Shown here in pieces: positions 45,147 through 57,034 of a stretch of DNA of 64,000 bases; positions within the stretch are counted from its first letter, which is position 1, and the number at the start of each line of letters is the position of its first letter. Below the pieces are notes generated by a model. That model worked only from the letters and a program-made list of their open reading frames with translations, had not been told where the DNA came from and did no database searches. Origin of the DNA: Synaphobranchus kaupii. Taxonomy: Eukaryota; Chordata; Actinopteri; Anguilliformes; Synaphobranchidae. The DNA lies in the NCBI GenBank assembly GCA_029718625.1, contig CM056377.1, forward strand, positions 112,741,641 through 112,805,640, given 5' to 3'. Both the position numbers and the translations under genes were made by a program.

Positions 45147-46303
45147 GGGCCCTATCTTACACCCGGCGCAAAGCGGCGCTAACCCAAACGTGTCTTTGCT
45201 ATCTTACACCCGGCGCTAGGTTCATTATAACGCCTAGCGCTTACGTCCTTTAACTACCATGCATTTTTGTGCCCATTGCAAGTGAACTGGGCGTGTTGGC
45301 CTTAAGATGAGGAGTGGCCAGGATTATTTTTGGCGTATTGCTATCTTGAGCCAGCAGAAAGCGCTTGCGCTAGAACCACCACAAACCTGGTCTAAAGTCA
45401 TGTCGCAGTTGTTTACATGTTATTTTAATGGCGCATATAAGTGCGTCTACATAGGCGTGTGCCCAACGCGCGTACCCTCCTGTCTGTTACACACAGGGGC
45501 ACGCACAAGCATGACTAAAATATCTAGATCACAATGTGAAATATTATTACTGTGTAGGCTATATCAAAAATGCTTAATAATAAAAGGTTCCATAGGTCCA
45601 CATACGTACCTTTCCCTCAGCGACAATTACATTGCTCTCAGCCCACTCCATCACCATCCAGGCGATGTGCGATGGTACGGGACAATGGCCATCCATTAAA
45701 AAAGAGCTGATAACACCTATATCAAGCCTAATGCGCGAATTGTCATTCGCACCTAATGCGTGAATTGTCATTCAATGGAAAACTCGCGCACTGCACGAAA
45801 TCTGTTAAACAAGCAGGCTAATTTGGCGTTTTCTAAGGTGAGACGGAAGCAATCAGTCGCTTATTCTCAGCTGTTGCAGGTGCTTTTAACAAAATTTAAC
45901 CGCATATATTTTGTAAACAGCACTGTCAAGAATTACCGGGAACTCATAATGGTTAGCCCGAATAATATTGATCATAGGCTACTATTGATCCATATAGCCT
46001 ATTCCTTGATCGCACTAAACACGCACGAGCATGTCTGTTTCGCCATCATAAGCATTCCGCCAAGGTGGAAAAGCAAGCTTTTAAAGGGAATGGGATATTA
46101 CATTTTGATTGGTTTATTACATGTCACGCCCAAGACACACCTATAATTAATGAAGAGACTAGGTTCAGCCCATTTGGACGTTGCGCCGTGCTTAGCGCCC
46201 AAAAAACACGCCGTTAAAATAGCAAAAGTGGACTTGCACACGCCCTAAATGGACTTTACGCCATGCGCTTAGACCAAGCGCCAAGATCGCCAAGATAGAG
46301 CCC
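45147..46303. mobile_element. Harbinger-like non-autonomous DNA element with 3-bp target duplication
   Basis: The 1157-bp element starts GGGCCCTATCTTACACCCGG and ends, inverted, AAGATAGAGCCC. It is flanked by ACT on both sides (45144-45146, 46304-46306). Three-base duplications and GGG-type ends fit PIF/Harbinger. Subterminal sequences are rich in GGCGCT / AGCGCC, with the first 20 bp of the left end nearly repeated at 45206-45226. Internal open frames (45307-45699, 45760-46146) show no transposase motif that I recognise, so I regard it as non-autonomous. Confidence 0.75.
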
Positions 46304-46309
46304 ACTGTG

Positions 46310-48860
46310 CTTTCTTCTTACTGGACAGAACTGTGTTTTTCTAACTCTGTGCATCATGGAATCATATCTGCGCCACACTATACAGTCATGCTCCACAAAC
46401 AATGAAATGGTAGCATTCATTTTTATAGCAAGATAACACCATAAATTACAGGATTAATTTTAATTATCCAATTAAGTTTAAGATGAATTACCTTTCCACC
46501 TGAGATAAAGTAGCACTCAACTGAAGCAGTGTTGATATTAAGTTGCGGTAATAATGATGAGTTATTTTATAAAAAGGATGCAACAGTTCAAATTAGTTCA
46601 ATTATATTTTCTTTGCATTGCAGTATAACTGGTGTGGCATTTTTGAATAATAAAAAATAATACAGAAATAGGGGGTTAAAATAGTTTCAATATGAAAGAT
46701 ATTTTTATTGTACAAATGGGACCTTTCTAAAAACGGCTTGATTTATTAAATCATATACACAACTGTGGTACACAAAGCATCTCGTCTTTATAGTGCTCAA
46801 CATGGATAGACTTTGCTTTTCTTATTTATAAATACCAATCAATACTTTTGCTTGCTAAGTAGAAACCAGTATTCTTTGAAGCAACACCCATGGGCCCTGT
46901 CTCTTTTATTGGCAGGATTCTCTACACCTCATTGATCTGTGACTTTTCTATACTATTGATGGATTATCATTATGCGACCTTCCCAGGTCAAATGGCAATA
47001 GCCTACACAAAATGCAAGCTGTGTGACCGCAATATGACAAAGTGAATATGAATCGCATTAAAAAATAACAACACTAGACACCAAGATCAGCCAACAATGC
47101 CATTAGATATTAAAGGGATGTTCAGTCAAGCACAGTGTTCAGGGAATGCAGTACGGGTTTCCATTTCTTGAATGGAACATCATTTTGTTACTTGTTAAAA
47201 TGTTATTGAAAAGGTAGCCTATTAATATTTAATTAGAAAATATATGATGTATAAAACGGTCCTACAAAATATATAAAAAACGGAAGGGAAGGATTTCTAT
47301 TAGTGAAAAAAATCCTGCAATAATAATCATTTGGGCAACTGGTGCTCATATGAAAAACAGAAGGGACTGACTGTTTTTAAACCTTTGCTTTGTAAAAAAA
47401 AAAAGGTTTGTTTTAGGTACTCTAACTGGCATGTAAACATTGGTTCTTATACACTTATTTCTCTCATTGCTTTTATTTTATGAAAAAGCTCAGCTAAGTC
47501 CATGTATAAATCAATTGCCACAAAGCCACGATTTAGTTTCTGCCAGATTCAATCAAACCATCCAAACATTTGTTTCAATCATAAGGATCAGAATTATGCT
47601 TAAAGCTCAGTTTTCGGTTTTGTTTTGTTTTTCATTCCATCATATTCACATAAACAAAAAGTATAAAGTTTAAAGATAAAACATATGACTGAATTTCTGA
47701 TAGAAATCTTTCTCTCTCTCTCTGTCTCTCACATACTTATTTTAATAAGTTCCTATTGGTTTGCTAATGATTTAACATCATGTCAATCAGAAATAACCCA
47801 TTATGCCAATCATTGGTTGACAAATTGCCATCATTGACTGAAAGACCTGACTTCCACTACTATCACTTACTACACAACGGAGAAAAGTAGAGTTATATTA
47901 TGTGATGGTTGATCTGGGAATCAGACCCTCTGCCAGGTTGATCTGGGAAGCTTTCATTTGGTTTTATTGAACTGCATTTGTCCTTAATGTGGCTTGGCAG
48001 TTTCAATTAAAGATTTCAACATCTGTCCTTAACTTTGACTCACAATTAAATGTAAGTTACAGCTTTTTATTCACAAACTCAGTTGGACGGGTTAAGCAAT
48101 CTGCAAAATTAACTCACCACCTACATGAAGAAAAAAATACCTATTTTTTAAGGACAAACTTAAATAGAATCTATTTTCTTTGAAAATAAATGTACAGTTT
48201 TTCTTCTTCTTTCTTCTAAGATAATAATAAAAATTCTAAGTATGTGAATTAAATTACCATTGCAGAAATTTAAGCAGTGTAGTTCAGAAACTATTAACAC
48301 AAATCCATCTTCTTAAAAAATCCAGTAACTGCCATAATGTTAGTTGGCTTTTTAATCAAAAGCCAATGCAAAATCAGAGACAACTTATCCCAATTGGATT
48401 AAAAAGGCAAATTGGCCAGCTGGCTCTGACTTTCTCTGGCTCTGAAAGCTGATACATTTGTCACTTGCCTTGGTTTATCTGCCCATTGCATCACTGACAA
48501 ATGACAAAGAACACAGCAAAGGCCATCCAAGCAGTCTTGTCGTGGATACTCAATCTGTTTTTTTCTCACTCTATGAAGACATCTATCACTACATCAGCAA
48601 AGTTCAAAAAGGATGATTTTGCACAGCGGCTGAGATATTTTCTCTATCTTTTTGCTGCACTTGCCAACTTGTACATGATACCCGGATAACAGTCTTGCTT
48701 AATGTGCATTTTTGCCCAGTCCCGCCATGTGCTTACACCATGTCAGACTAAATAATGTGACTATCTAGTAAGTAAATTTCAGCATGTTGAGTAATGTTTC
48801 TCTTTGAAATGCTAGTCACGATGACCTTGTGCACATTTGAATTAATTGAATTGACAAAAA
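46310..48860. other. Intergenic AT-rich sequence
   Basis: Nothing recognised. A short TC tract lies at about 47709-47729. Confidence 0.4.
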
Positions 48861-48869
48861 CCCACCAAT

Positions 48870-50030
48870 CAACAAAGACAGCCCAACGAGTCAGTGAGGA
48901 GCTCCACTCTGCCAATGCAGCTTCTCTCTTCTCCATTGCAATCCTCCTTGAACTTTCTTCAGCATTTGATGCATTCTGTTGACTTCCCTGACTTGACCTA
49001 CCATGGGGATTTGTGCTTGATAGTTCCTATGACGCCTTATGACGGACTGGTCTCAGCGCGCATCTCAGCTATAAGACATCTCAAACTGGATGACAAACCA
49101 TTAGATGAAGCTCAACTTGGCTAAAACTGAGATGCTATACTTCCTAACCAAATCCTCCCCTCTGCTTTACCTTCACCCTGGACGGCGCCACATTGTTACC
49201 TTCTTCAACTGCTAGGAATCTAATGGTGGGGTACTGGACAACAAACTGTCCCTGTGTGTCGGGCATGCATATTCTTCCTGTACAACATCTGAAGAATCTG
49301 TCCGTTCCTCACCACCTACTCAGCATAGCTCATAGTCCAGGAATTGGCCATCTCCCGTCTGGACCTTTTCGCTGGCTTCTCGGTGTCCGCCATCAGACCC
49401 CTGCGGCTCATCCAGAATGCTGCCGCTCGTCTGATCTACAACCTCAGGGTGAGCCATGTCACTCCCTTTCTTATCACTCTCCACTCAGACCCTATATCAG
49501 CATCACATTCCAAACCTTGGTGTTAGCCTATTGGGCCGCTGACGGGACACCTCCATTATATCTTACATCAGACCCTCTACAAATCTCTCTGTTATGCTAC
49601 CTCTGGGTGCCTGCCCCCTCCCAATTGTGATCCTACATTTCCAGGTCTCCTCTCTGTTCTGGCCCCCTGGTGGTAGAATGAGTTTCCCACTACACTTAGG
49701 ACAGCAGAAACCCTGCCCAATTTCCAATGCAGATTAAAGGCTCGCCCAATTGCAGTATGGCTCCCCTGTCCCTCTTTAGATGTCCTTTCTTTCTTTGCAT
49801 ATCCTTTTTGAATAATATTATAGGTATAGCGGTGTAAAGAAAGGTTATCTGACTAGTGGTACTTTCTTTTGTTACAATACAAATTGTTGTTTGTTAGGTT
49901 AACATTACACTTATTGATTACAAACAGGCATTCTGCACCTTCTTGGTGATATCAAAGTTTAATATTCCTGAGACACTGCTCTCCACTTCTGTGCATGGGT
50001 AAGCTAAGTAATGTAATATGTAATATTACT
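48870..50030 (+). pseudogene. LINE (L2/Rex1-like) ORF2 carcass with 3' tail
   Basis: A broken frame gives ELHSANAASLFSIAILLELS, SAFDAF (motif A remnant), then a jump over the deleted catalytic core to RHLKLDDKPLDEAQLG. The C-terminal signature AISRLDLFAGF, SAIRPLRLIQNAAARLIYN and VSHVTPFLITLHS follows. The 3' UTR after about 49780 matches 39040-39305 closely (GTGGTACTTTC, ATTGTTGTTTGTTAG, AACATTACACTTATTGATTA). The end near 50020 is a decayed TGTAATA repeat. Frameshifts and an internal deletion make it dead. Confidence 0.85.
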
Positions 50031-50034
50031 TGGG

Positions 50035-51612
50035 CAGCACTGGTCTCTCATTAGAGCTTTATGCTTCTTAAGGGTGACCTTCAGCTTTAGTCTGACCATG
50101 TGGTCCCCCTCCCAGATTCTGGAGTTACATGTAAAATATGTGGTAGTAGATTGCAAAGTTGATTGCAACCCCCCTGAAATACAAATGTATGAGGAAGACG
50201 ATCTACAGAATACTAGAAGAGTAATATTTTGATATTTCAGGTGCAATTATTCATTCTTGCTCTGTGATGCATTCCAAAGCCATTTATGCTTCTGAGACCA
50301 AACAGAAGAAATGGCCAAAGTCTATAAGTCATGCAGCCAAACAACCCTGTCTTCCAGGGTTGAATAGCAGTGAAATAAATAAATATTCAGGTATAATTAT
50401 GTATGTACCCCTGTACAAATACAGTCCCCTCAATAATTTCAGTATATTCTCTATAAGGTCACTGCTTTCCAGACCTGAAACATTATGGAGACACATAAGC
50501 CTAGAGAACACCATCAAATGTCCAGGAAAGAAAGCAAATACACTAATAAAACAAAATAAAGGTTCCCTTTGGAGAGAACAGTGAAGATGCTACATGTCGT
50601 ATTACATTCATACAAAAATCCATCTTAAGAAATAGTTAATGCATGATAGCTAATGGCAATAGTGTTACCTTGATGTTAACAACAGTTCATTTATTTATTA
50701 CTCATGGTACGATAAAAGTGGTGTCATTTAGCTAAACATGAACTGTTATGGAGAAAATGCATCGATGGTACAACAGTAGTTCTATGTACATGGGCAATAC
50801 TAAATCATCTCGATAAGGACCCAGAATGCAACCACTTTACTCGTCCTGGTGGTGGGCCTTTTCAAAGGGGTGGAAGGTTGTAGTTACTTATCTTATCAAA
50901 GACAAGTAGGTTGAAAAAAACAAACTGTCCAGTCAACTTACTTGAAAACATATGACTTGAAAGAGGAATATAGGGCAGAGTGGGACCAGTCTTCGCTCTT
51001 TTGGAGTGATTTCTCTTTTTGTATTGATTTCATTCCAAATGCAGGAAGTTTTTCTATCTCAAAGTTTCAGCTCATCCCTCAAAGTGTGTTTTCATCTCTC
51101 AGAGCTTACCATATTGACAGGGGGGACAGAGGTGTCATGATCTGATTAGAGGATATTTCTTAAATTCAGCTTATATTATGTGGCTGTCTATCAAAAGATA
51201 ACTGTAACCTATTTACTTTCAAGAATATGTATTGCATTCAGTACTACCCCCCCCACCCCCAGCTCAACATGCACAATATGAATTTAAACCTCTATTATAG
51301 ATGGTAACATTCGACAATGACTCATTTCACCTGAAGCGTGTATAATTGGACCCCATTGCCTTTCAATGGGAGGAATCTGCATGCAGAAATCTGCCTCTTC
51401 ATTATTGACGATGAGAGCCTTCACGTTTAACCATTAACCTTCATAGGTTGGTGGATAATTGTGTTAGTCACAGAGAAGTAGAAATACAAGAATATCAGGG
51501 GTTGAAAATTGTTTTATTTTTTACTTTCCCGTTTTATGCAGATATTTCATCTCAGTTAAAGTAAATAAAGTTTACTTTATATACAGAATGTCTAAAACAT
51601 AAGCCCTTGATG
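50035..51612. other. Intergenic AT-rich sequence
   Basis: Nothing recognised. A C-rich run lies at 51247-51260. Confidence 0.4.
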
Positions 51613-51621
51613 ACTCTAGAT

Positions 51622-51817
51622 CAGTGCTCCTCAACCCTGTTCCTGGAGATCTACCGTCCTCGTCCTTTAGGTTTTCACTCCAACCCTAACAAAGCACACC
51701 TCATTCAACAGCTAGAGATCTCGTCGAGCTGCTAATTAGTATAATCAGGTGTGCCCAATTAGGGTTGAAACAAAAACCTACAGCGAAAACCCTCAGAAAC
51801 AGGGTTGGGGACCGCTG
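51622..51817. mobile_element. hAT-like MITE, copy 2, with 8-bp target duplication
   Basis: The 196-bp element starts CAGTGCTCCTCAACCCTG and ends GGGTTGGGGACCGCTG. It is flanked by a perfect 8-bp repeat CTCTAGAT (51614-51621 and 51818-51825). The interior matches the copy at 13992-14177 (GGAGATCTACC, TTTAGGTTTTCA) but is differently oriented in its middle segment (ATTCAACAGCTAGAGATCTC versus the complement). This is consistent with a foldback element. Confidence 0.9.
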
Positions 51818-51829
51818 CTCTAGATTATC

Positions 51830-53750
51830 GGTTTGTGCACTTGGTGTCTTTATCATTATCTTATTGAATGTACTGAATGACATACTGTAATCCCAAAATG
51901 GATTGAATAAAGAAAGACTAAGACAACTAACTTCTGTCAACACAAATTCTTCCACAATTAATTTTCTCTGCATTAAGTAAAATGTACTTTTAAGAAAGAA
52001 GTAGCAGAGCTACTGGAAATAGTAACCTGGGTCTGGCACAGAGCAATCATGTACATTATGTTATGAAATCTTAACTGTAGTATCATCCAACACTGCACAT
52101 TGGCCATTTTAGGACATCTTCAAGTTATAAAACACTTGTCCTCAGAAATGTCTTCTAATACAAATAGCCCCATCCATCAGTTGAAGCATCATACAGTGCT
52201 TCACCCACTATCTTAATGAATGGACCCCTGTATGGACTCAACTGTATCATTCAAACCTCTCATGTTTGTGTTTGCTGGACAGTGACCTCAACGTGAGTAA
52301 AATTCTCATTCAACCTGACTAAACAAGAACTAGCTTATATTGCAGAAGTAACAAAACTAAATACAAGCAACATCTTTATCAGAGTTGGCAGTCATAAATT
52401 GTATTATGCTATTCATATTTTAAATTGAATTCAACAAGAAATACATAACCGCACGCACGCACACACACACACACGCATGCACGCACGCACACACACACAC
52501 ACACGTTGCATGCAAAAACATATACTATAGTCTATGAATTTCATCCTCAGTAATGATCATAATAACAGATAACACAATTATTACAATTAAATTGGATATT
52601 TTGCCTTCTCTGCTTTTACTTCAGTAAAAGTTTATACCATAAATTCCATGGAATTTGTTCTGTCTTGGCACTGTCTAAAGAAAAAGGATGAGCTTTCAAA
52701 GTTCCAATAAGTCAAATGAATTCCCTAGCCATTTTAAGTCACCTTGTTTTCTCCAAAGACTATATTTCAAAGTATATGAAAAATCTTTCTGCAGTATTTG
52801 AGCAATGACATGAAAAGTAGGCTTGAATGCTCCTCTTCAACATTGCTCATTCTTATCCCTGGGACTGTTCTGACTTGCTTCACTGTCTTCTGTGGAGTGT
52901 TTTATTTACACTTGGGAGATTGATTTATCTATTATGACCACATTATTAATCCAGTGAAACAGCAGACTGAATTTATTCTGTCAGTCCTGCAACGTTGTCC
53001 ATGAAGGCAATTTACTAATATTATCATGCTTGTTTCACTTCTGAATGTCTATCATAGCAGATTGGCGATGTCCCCAACATCATGGCAGCAAGCATAATTA
53101 TTTTCTTTTCCAGCTGAATGAAGCAAAACTCGTAATTAGTCCACACTAATGCCCGCGGGCCAAACAACGCCTGCTACCAGGCCCTAAAAGCAACCAAATA
53201 AAGTTAGTGAAAATAACAGATGACAGATTATGAGTCTTTTATGAATCGTGTGAATGGAAAAATAAATAGCACCCGTATCCAGACCAAATCATCACAACTA
53301 AAACACATGTCAAAATCCAAAGTCATTTTTAACCAATCAATTCTGTTGTTCCAAGATTTGAGCAAACCCTTCTGAATGGTGAATGAAGCTGAAACACACC
53401 CGTGAGGGTAAACAGTAGTAAACAGTGAGTTATGGTATTTATTGATAAACAAAGCACAACTGCTTCTATAATCTTTGCAAAGGACAATGAGTATACATAG
53501 ACCATGGCTAGCCTTCAAGAATATATTGCGCATCTGGGGGGGGTGGTTCAGACCCTGGTTTTTTTCCTCTGGCCTTAAACCAACCCCAGTTGTGCTATAA
53601 ATTCTCAGAACCTCAAAGATTAGAGTGTTTTCCTTTACCGTTTATACCAAGGCCAACTCTAAAATGAAAGAAATATTATTGTGCACAGTGTGTAAGGTTT
53701 GAAGAACACTTGTAACAACCAGAACAAAATGAATGGCCAAACTGATTAAA
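51830..53750. other. Intergenic AT-rich sequence
   Basis: Contains a (CA)/(CG) microsatellite at 52451-52504. No exon or element ends recognised. Confidence 0.45.
52451..52504. repeat. (CACG)(CA)n microsatellite
   Basis: Alternating GCACGCACGC and pure CA blocks, repeated twice. A purine-pyrimidine alternating tract of this kind is capable of forming Z-DNA. Confidence 0.95.
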
Positions 53751-53754
53751 AACA

Positions 53755-53815
53755 TATTACATTACATTACAGGCATTTAGCAGACGCTCTTATCCAGAGC
53801 GACTTGCACAACTTT
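53755..53815 (-). repeat. LINE/SINE 3' tail, minus orientation
   Basis: ATTACATTACATTACAGGC, then ATTTAGCAGACGCTCTTATC and CAGAGCGACTT. This is the complement of the fish retroelement tail that also ends the fragments at 39250-39305 and 8040-8072. Confidence 0.85.
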
Positions 53816-54210
53816 TTAGCATTTTTTACATATTATCCATTTATACAGCTGGATATATACTGAAGTGATTAAGAGGAAAAGTATCAAAAATGTGTGTAAT
53901 ATTTCAAATAAAAAAAATTTCTGACGCGCCGAAAATGTACTGAGCCATGAAGTCGTAATAAATGTAAAGAATCAAGAATGTTGTGTACCAGTCTGGACTT
54001 CTCACATATTTAATAATATTTCTTCAAGTAGTTTTTTAAAGGTTTATAAATTAATCCATAAACCGTGAAGTGAGAGATTAATCTTTTACTTTCACTTATC
54101 TGAAAGCATATTTGTTGTGTGTTTTTTTTTTATTCCCCAGAATGATGCAGGAAATGACTTATTGAAATTCATAGATCACAACATTGCAAAAAAACTAGTG
54201 CTATACCAAT
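53816..54210. other. Intergenic AT-rich sequence
   Basis: Nothing recognised. Confidence 0.4.
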
Positions 54211-54213
54211 ATA

Positions 54214-55219
54214 CAGTGAGCACCATAATTCATTGGACAGTGACACATTTGTTGTTATTTTGGTTCTGTACTCTAGCACTTTGAATTTGAAAGGATACAG
54301 CGACTTGAAGGGCAGACTGTCAGCTTTAATTTGAGGGTATTTTCATCCATATCGGATGAACTGTTTAGAAATTATAGAACCTTTTCTACATAGTCCTCCC
54401 CATTTTCAGGCATCAAAAAATATTGAACAGTTTAACATAATGCAGAATAAAGCAATCATTTTTGGAACAGTATGAAACACATGGTTGGCTAAATGTCTCT
54501 AAGTTATCAAGGGTCTGTCGTATCAAACAAGCCTTAAACCATCACTCTGCTGCCAGAAATGCTGTAGATATGGATGGATAACTTGAAGGGTTTCTTCGCC
54601 TGACTTATTTTAACATAGAGTTCAATAGGAAAATTTGTCACGAGAAACAACTCTTAAAGTGATCAATGCATATCTACTGCATAACTGGCAGCAGAGTGAT
54701 GGTTAGAGGCTCGTTTGATACCTCAGACCCTTGCTGACTTACAGCCATTTTACCAACCATGTGTTCCATACTGTTCCAGTGTAATTTACAGCTAAATCTA
54801 GTCCCACCCCCCAATTTCCATAGAGATCCATTCAAATGCAGCGAAGTTATAGTATCGCTTGTAAGAGTGCCAAAAAATAAGATATCAAGAGTCTTTTGAT
54901 GTTGTTGGGTCACAGACATCAGGAAGTCAGGGCATGCAAAGGATATGCGACCAAATATTAAAAATTATTACTTTAGTCTACATTATGTTAAACTGTCCAA
55001 TATTTTTGATGCCAGAAAATGGAGGGGAGGGGGACTATTTACAAAAGGTTCTATAATTTCTAAACAGTTCATCCGATATGGATGCAAATACCCTCAAATC
55101 AAAGTTGACAGTCTGCACTTCAACCATTGTCATTGTGTCCTTTCAAACTCAAAGTGCTAGAGTACAGAACCAAAATAACAAAAAATGTGTCACTGTCCAA
55201 TGAATTATGGTGCTCACTG
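54214..55219. mobile_element. Full-length palindromic mariner-type MITE (1006 bp)
   Basis: Left end CAGTGAGCACCATAATTC and right end GAATTATGGTGCTCACTG are perfect inverted repeats bordered by TA (54212-54213 and 55220-55221). The arms stay complementary for about 260 bp before an asymmetric deletion of about 190 bp in the left arm, and again near the centre (about 54600-54640, ATAGAGTTCAATAG region). The whole element is therefore one large imperfect hairpin with no ORF. Partial copies are at 29568, 33448 and 56153, and the cores of two chimeric elements come from it. No transposase source is in the window. Confidence 0.92.
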
Positions 55220-55221
55220 TA

Positions 55222-56150
55222 TAAACAGTGTATGGCAACATGAGAGAAATTACAGTCAGTAATGCGCTGCACTGCAACTTCATTTAAAATGCAAATCTTC
55301 ACTTAAAAATGCAAAAACGCCTCCCTGAAATACTGGGATTATATTTTTAAAACTGAAAGGACTGACTGACCTATAAAACAGTTCAAAACAATAGTGTATG
55401 AAAACATGGGGACAACACAAAAATGCAGATGTGGTAGAATGCTAAATGTATTGATAAACAAAATATTTTACCACATATCCTAGATAACTAGCCAAGTATC
55501 TGTAATTCCTGACTACACAATGAAGGTGCTCAAAGAAGGGAGTGGAAAGCTGTGAAAGAAGGAAGTGAAACTTTTATTTTGTTGAACAGTGGTCGCACCA
55601 CTACTATTTGGCGGGTTTTAATCTGGTCAAGGTTGCAGATTAGTTTTTGTCTTATGTCTGTGATGCACACTAATCAAGCTGCAGTCAGCCTTGTGCTCGC
55701 GTGACTTTAGGAATGCTCCGTTAAATTTAAACAGTGCTGATGAATCTCTGCTTTACGTGACATTGCTTTACAAAAACCCTACCGCTATAAACACAGTGGA
55801 TGAAACAGTAGCTCCTATTAGCTACTGTCACAAAAATGGAAGGTTCCATTGAAAACTAACTGACAATTAAACCTCTATCCCAGTTTTACAATCCTTGTTG
55901 TGCCTGTGAAGACTCAGGTGACTGATAGCAGTCCTGACTACATGCTGACAACAGATGTGAAACTACAATATTTCTGCTTTTATCCAACGGAAACTCAAGA
56001 AGGTAGCACTAAAGCTCCCCAAGTGAAAATACAGTGATTTTACAATAGACATCAGTCTATTGTCTCAGTTGATTTGGTTTGCATAACAATCTCTTGCATT
56101 CTCTAACCACCTTGATCCTCCATTTCATCACAGCATATGATGGGGTGGAG
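55222..56150. other. Intergenic AT-rich sequence
   Basis: Nothing recognised. Confidence 0.4.
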
Positions 56151-56152
56151 GT

Positions 56153-56555
56153 GGGGGGGGGGGGGGGGGTTGTTTCTCCTGACTTTTTTCCCCATAGAGT
56201 TCTATAGGAAAATGAGTCCGGAGAAATAACCCTTGCAGTGATCCATCCACATCTACTCCATATCTGGCAACAGAGTGATGGTTTTGGGCTTGTTTGATAG
56301 CTCAGATCCTTGATAACTTACAGCCATTTAGCCAGCCATGTGTTCCATACTGTACCAGTGTAATTTACAGCTGAATCTAGTCTCACCCCCCAATTTCCAT
56401 AGAGATCCATTCAAATGCAGAGAGGTTATAGTATCGCTTGTAACAGTACCTGAAAATAAGATATCGACAGTTTTTTTTATGTTGATGGTCACAGACTTCA
56501 GGAAGTAACAGCATGTAAAGGATATGCGACCAAATATGAAATATGATACTTTAAA
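56153..56555. mobile_element. Palindromic MITE, right-half fragment behind a G-homopolymer
   Basis: A 17-bp G run (56153-56169) is followed by TTGTTTCTCCTGAC, the central ATAGAGTTCTATAG hairpin, and the outer right arm up to GGATATGCGACCAAATAT. The distal arm and terminal CAGTGAGCACC are missing; Tc1 sequence follows. Confidence 0.85.
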
Positions 56556-56564
56556 AATACGTTA

Positions 56565-56792
56565 AAGCAAAGGGTATGAATACTTATGTAAATGAGAAAT
56601 TTTATTTTTTTATTTTTAATAAATTTGCTAAAATCTCAAAAAAACTATTTTCACATTGTCATTATGGGGTGTTGTGTGTAGAATTTTGAGGGAAAAAAGG
56701 AATTTAAACAATTATGGAATATGTCTGTAACGTAATAAAACGTGGAGAAGGTGAAAGGGGTGGGGAGACTTTCCGGCTTGACTGTATATATA
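56565..56792 (+). mobile_element. Tc1-like transposon 3' end
   Basis: GGGTATGAATACTTATGTAA, AATAAATTTGCTAAAAT, TTTCACATTGTCATTATGGG and GGGTGTTGTGTGTAGA, then GGAATATGTCTGTAACG. These follow the well-known 3' non-coding end of salmonid/cyprinid-type Tc1 transposons. No transposase coding part remains. Confidence 0.85.
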
Positions 56793-56798
56793 TATACA

Positions 56799-57030
56799 CA
56801 CAGTGCCCTCCACTATTATTGGCACCCCTGGTAAAGATGAGTAAAAAGGGTTATAAGAAGTTCACTGTTTGGTGAATTAGCTTAATCTCACACTGAAAAA
56901 ATGAGAAAAATCCAACTTTTAATTGAAATAAATTTATTATGAGAAAAAAAATCCCTCATCAAGAAATTATTATTTTTAATAAAACCATGTGTGCCACAAT
57001 TATTGGCACCCTTGCCTTCTCTGTCTGGCA
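56799..57030 (+). mobile_element. Second Tc1/mariner end: CAGTGCCCTCCACTATTATT
   Basis: Begins after a TATATATACACA stretch with CAGTGCCCTCCACTATTATT and GGCACCCCTGGTAAAG, the start of another common fish Tc1-group element. A subterminal ACAATTATTGGCACCCTTG repeats at about 56996. The opposite inverted end is absent. Confidence 0.75.
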
Positions 57031-57034
57031 TCAC

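Noticed and set aside
45307..46146. Two open frames in the Harbinger-like element as a possible transposase or Myb-like protein
   Set aside because: No DDE or Myb/SANT motif could be seen. Described only as unknown ORFs.
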